This document shows positions 63,185 to 64,000 of a stretch of 64,000 nucleotides of DNA, piece by piece. This DNA comes from Bog-473 sp963787485. Its GTDB lineage: Bacteria; Actinomycetota; Acidimicrobiia; Acidimicrobiales; RAAP-2. The translations under genes were made by a program, and so were the position numbers. The stretch spans positions 167,576 to 231,575 of the forward strand of contig CAWBDF010000009.1 of NCBI GenBank assembly GCA_963787485.1. The letters are read 5' to 3'. Numbering within the stretch: the first letter of the stretch is position 1; each line of letters begins with the position of its first letter. The notes beneath the pieces are model-generated. The model saw only the letters and a program-made list of their open reading frames with translations, did not search any database and had not been told where the DNA came from.

Positions 63185-64000
63185 TCAAGCGGCGACTGGG
63201 TAGGCGGCGTCGCCAACGTTGCGCAGGCTGTGATAGCAGCGTCGGGCGAGCTTCCGGGCGATGGTTATCAACGCCAAGTGCGCGTCGAGGCGTTGGCGGA
63301 GCTGACGGTAGTAGGCATAGTCGGGGGAGGTGGGTCGGGCCGCGTACACAGCAGCCTCATACAGGGCCCAGCGCAGCACCGGGGGTCCTTGTTTGGCCAG
63401 ATGTCCTCGGGTTCGCTTGCCGTCGGAGGACCACACCGTCACGTCGAGACCGGTGTGGCGCACGGCGTCGTCGGAGCTGGTGAATCGGCGGCAGTCGCCG
63501 AGCTCCTCCCAGATGGCCACCGACAGCAACGGTCCGATCCCGTAATGGCACTGCAGCGCTTTGCAGCCCGGCTGACGAGAACCCGTAGCCGTGATCTGCC
63601 GGCGCAGAGGGAGCATTTCTTCGGTCAACCGCTCGACTTGGCGCATCCCGGTGTCGACCGCGTAACGGCCCGCGGCGGGCAGCTCGGCCGACGCCACTAG
63701 CTCGCGACCGGCTTTGGTCACCAGACTCCCTCCCGCGGCGGGAACGCCGTGATGGAACAAGCTGGCGTGCACCCGTTGTAGCCAACCGGTTCGTTCATCG
63801 ACCAGGTCTTTGTAGAGGCGGACCAGTACTCGGGCGTCGAGGACCTCGGCCGGCGGGATCCACGACTCGGGGACCCGTCCGTCGACCAGCAGCTGGCGAA
63901 GGTGCCGGGCATCAGCCCGGTCGGTCTTAGCCCGGCTCTTCCTCCCTCGCAGAGCGGCTGTCTCCGCCGGTTCGGCCACATGAGCAGTCACGCCCGCCCG
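63185..64000 (-). CDS. IS110-family transposase, N terminus beyond the window
   Basis: The last 272 or so codons of a DEDD-type IS110 transposase; the frame runs off the window at 64000. RKSRAKTDRADARHLRQLLV is the conserved DEDD-domain segment. CKALQCHYGIGPLLSVAIWE, ELGDCRRFTSSDDAVRHTGL and KRTRGHLAKQGPPVLRWALY form the Transposase_20 domain. The C terminus is HLALITIARKLARRCYHSLR. It differs in sequence from the IS110 remnants at 59.0 and 62.5 kb, so at least two IS110 lineages are present. Frame intact within the window. Confidence 0.9.
   Translation of the reverse strand, partial: RAGVTAHVAEPAETAALRGRKSRAKTDRADARHLRQLLVDGRVPESWIPPAEVLDARVLVRLYKDLVDERTGWLQRVHASLFHHGVPAAGGSLVTKAGRELVASAELPAAGRYAVDTGMRQVERLTEEMLPLRRQITATGSRQPGCKALQCHYGIGPLLSVAIWEELGDCRRFTSSDDAVRHTGLDVTVWSSDGKRTRGHLAKQGPPVLRWALYEAAVYAARPTSPDYAYYRQLRQRLDAHLALITIARKLARRCYHSLRNVGDAAYPVAA

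Noticed and set aside
62769..63203. A 144-codon plus-strand reading before the IS110 transposase
   Set aside because: Low-complexity Gly/Ala/Arg composition, no similarity, and overlap with the transposase 3' end.
1..64000. CRISPR arrays, rRNA, tRNA genes or replication origin
   Set aside because: No regularly spaced repeats, no rRNA-like or tRNA-like segments and no DnaA-box cluster were seen anywhere in the window.

Overview
This is a high-GC bacterial chromosome segment, most likely from an actinobacterium of the class Acidimicrobiia or a close relative. The clues are pervasive G/C third positions, many GTG starts, F420-type luciferase-like oxidoreductases, several amidohydrolase-2 proteins, a Streptomyces-like hopanoid operon, and a secreted protein ending in six GYWLVASDGG-type repeats of a kind I associate with Acidimicrobiales. 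The assignment is an inference; there is no rRNA or tRNA gene in the window.

Layout. 0.2-6.5 kb: polyhydroxyalkanoate (PHA) module with XRE regulator, PHA synthase, acyl-CoA ligase, phasin-like protein, GST and intracellular depolymerase. 6.6-12.9 kb: Rieske protein, dehydrogenases, glutathione peroxidase, F420 enzyme, methyltransferase. 13.1-20.1 kb: Fbp-type ferric iron ABC transporter followed by two secreted proteins. 20.1-26.5 kb: cupin, P450, SDR and two amidohydrolases, with decayed copies of the same families between them. 26.5-37.8 kb: hopanoid operon on the minus strand (hpnC-hpnD-hpnE-polyprenyl synthase-shc-hpnG/ispH-hpnH-dxs), preceded by an unusual MerR-TetR double-HTH regulator. 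37.9-45.2 kb: deacetylase, F420 enzyme, SDR, two amidohydrolases, SCO6745-family protein, dehydrogenase. 45.2-50.1 kb: FtsX-like permease, DUF1275 protein and a graveyard of gene ends. 50.2-51.4 kb: encapsulin shell with its ferritin-like cargo. 51.7-57.3 kb: transporters, MarR regulator, aldehyde dehydrogenase. 57.3-64 kb: IS1380 element, IS110 remnants and an IS110 transposase around a large secreted repeat protein.

How the genes work together. The PHA genes make, coat and mobilise storage polymer. The hopanoid operon runs from DXP synthesis (Dxs) and the IPP/DMAPP step (IspH) through polyprenyl and squalene formation (HpnC, HpnD, HpnE) to hopene (Shc), then adenosylhopane (HpnH) and ribosylhopane (HpnG). 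Encapsulin, its cargo and the iron transporter give two independent iron functions.

Caution on reading frames. About ten genes or remnants are broken only by single-base indels, mostly in short G/C runs, and one corrected base restores conserved protein in each. The hopanoid operon alone has seven. I read most of these as consensus errors rather than true pseudogenes. Coordinates of such genes span the corrected reading.
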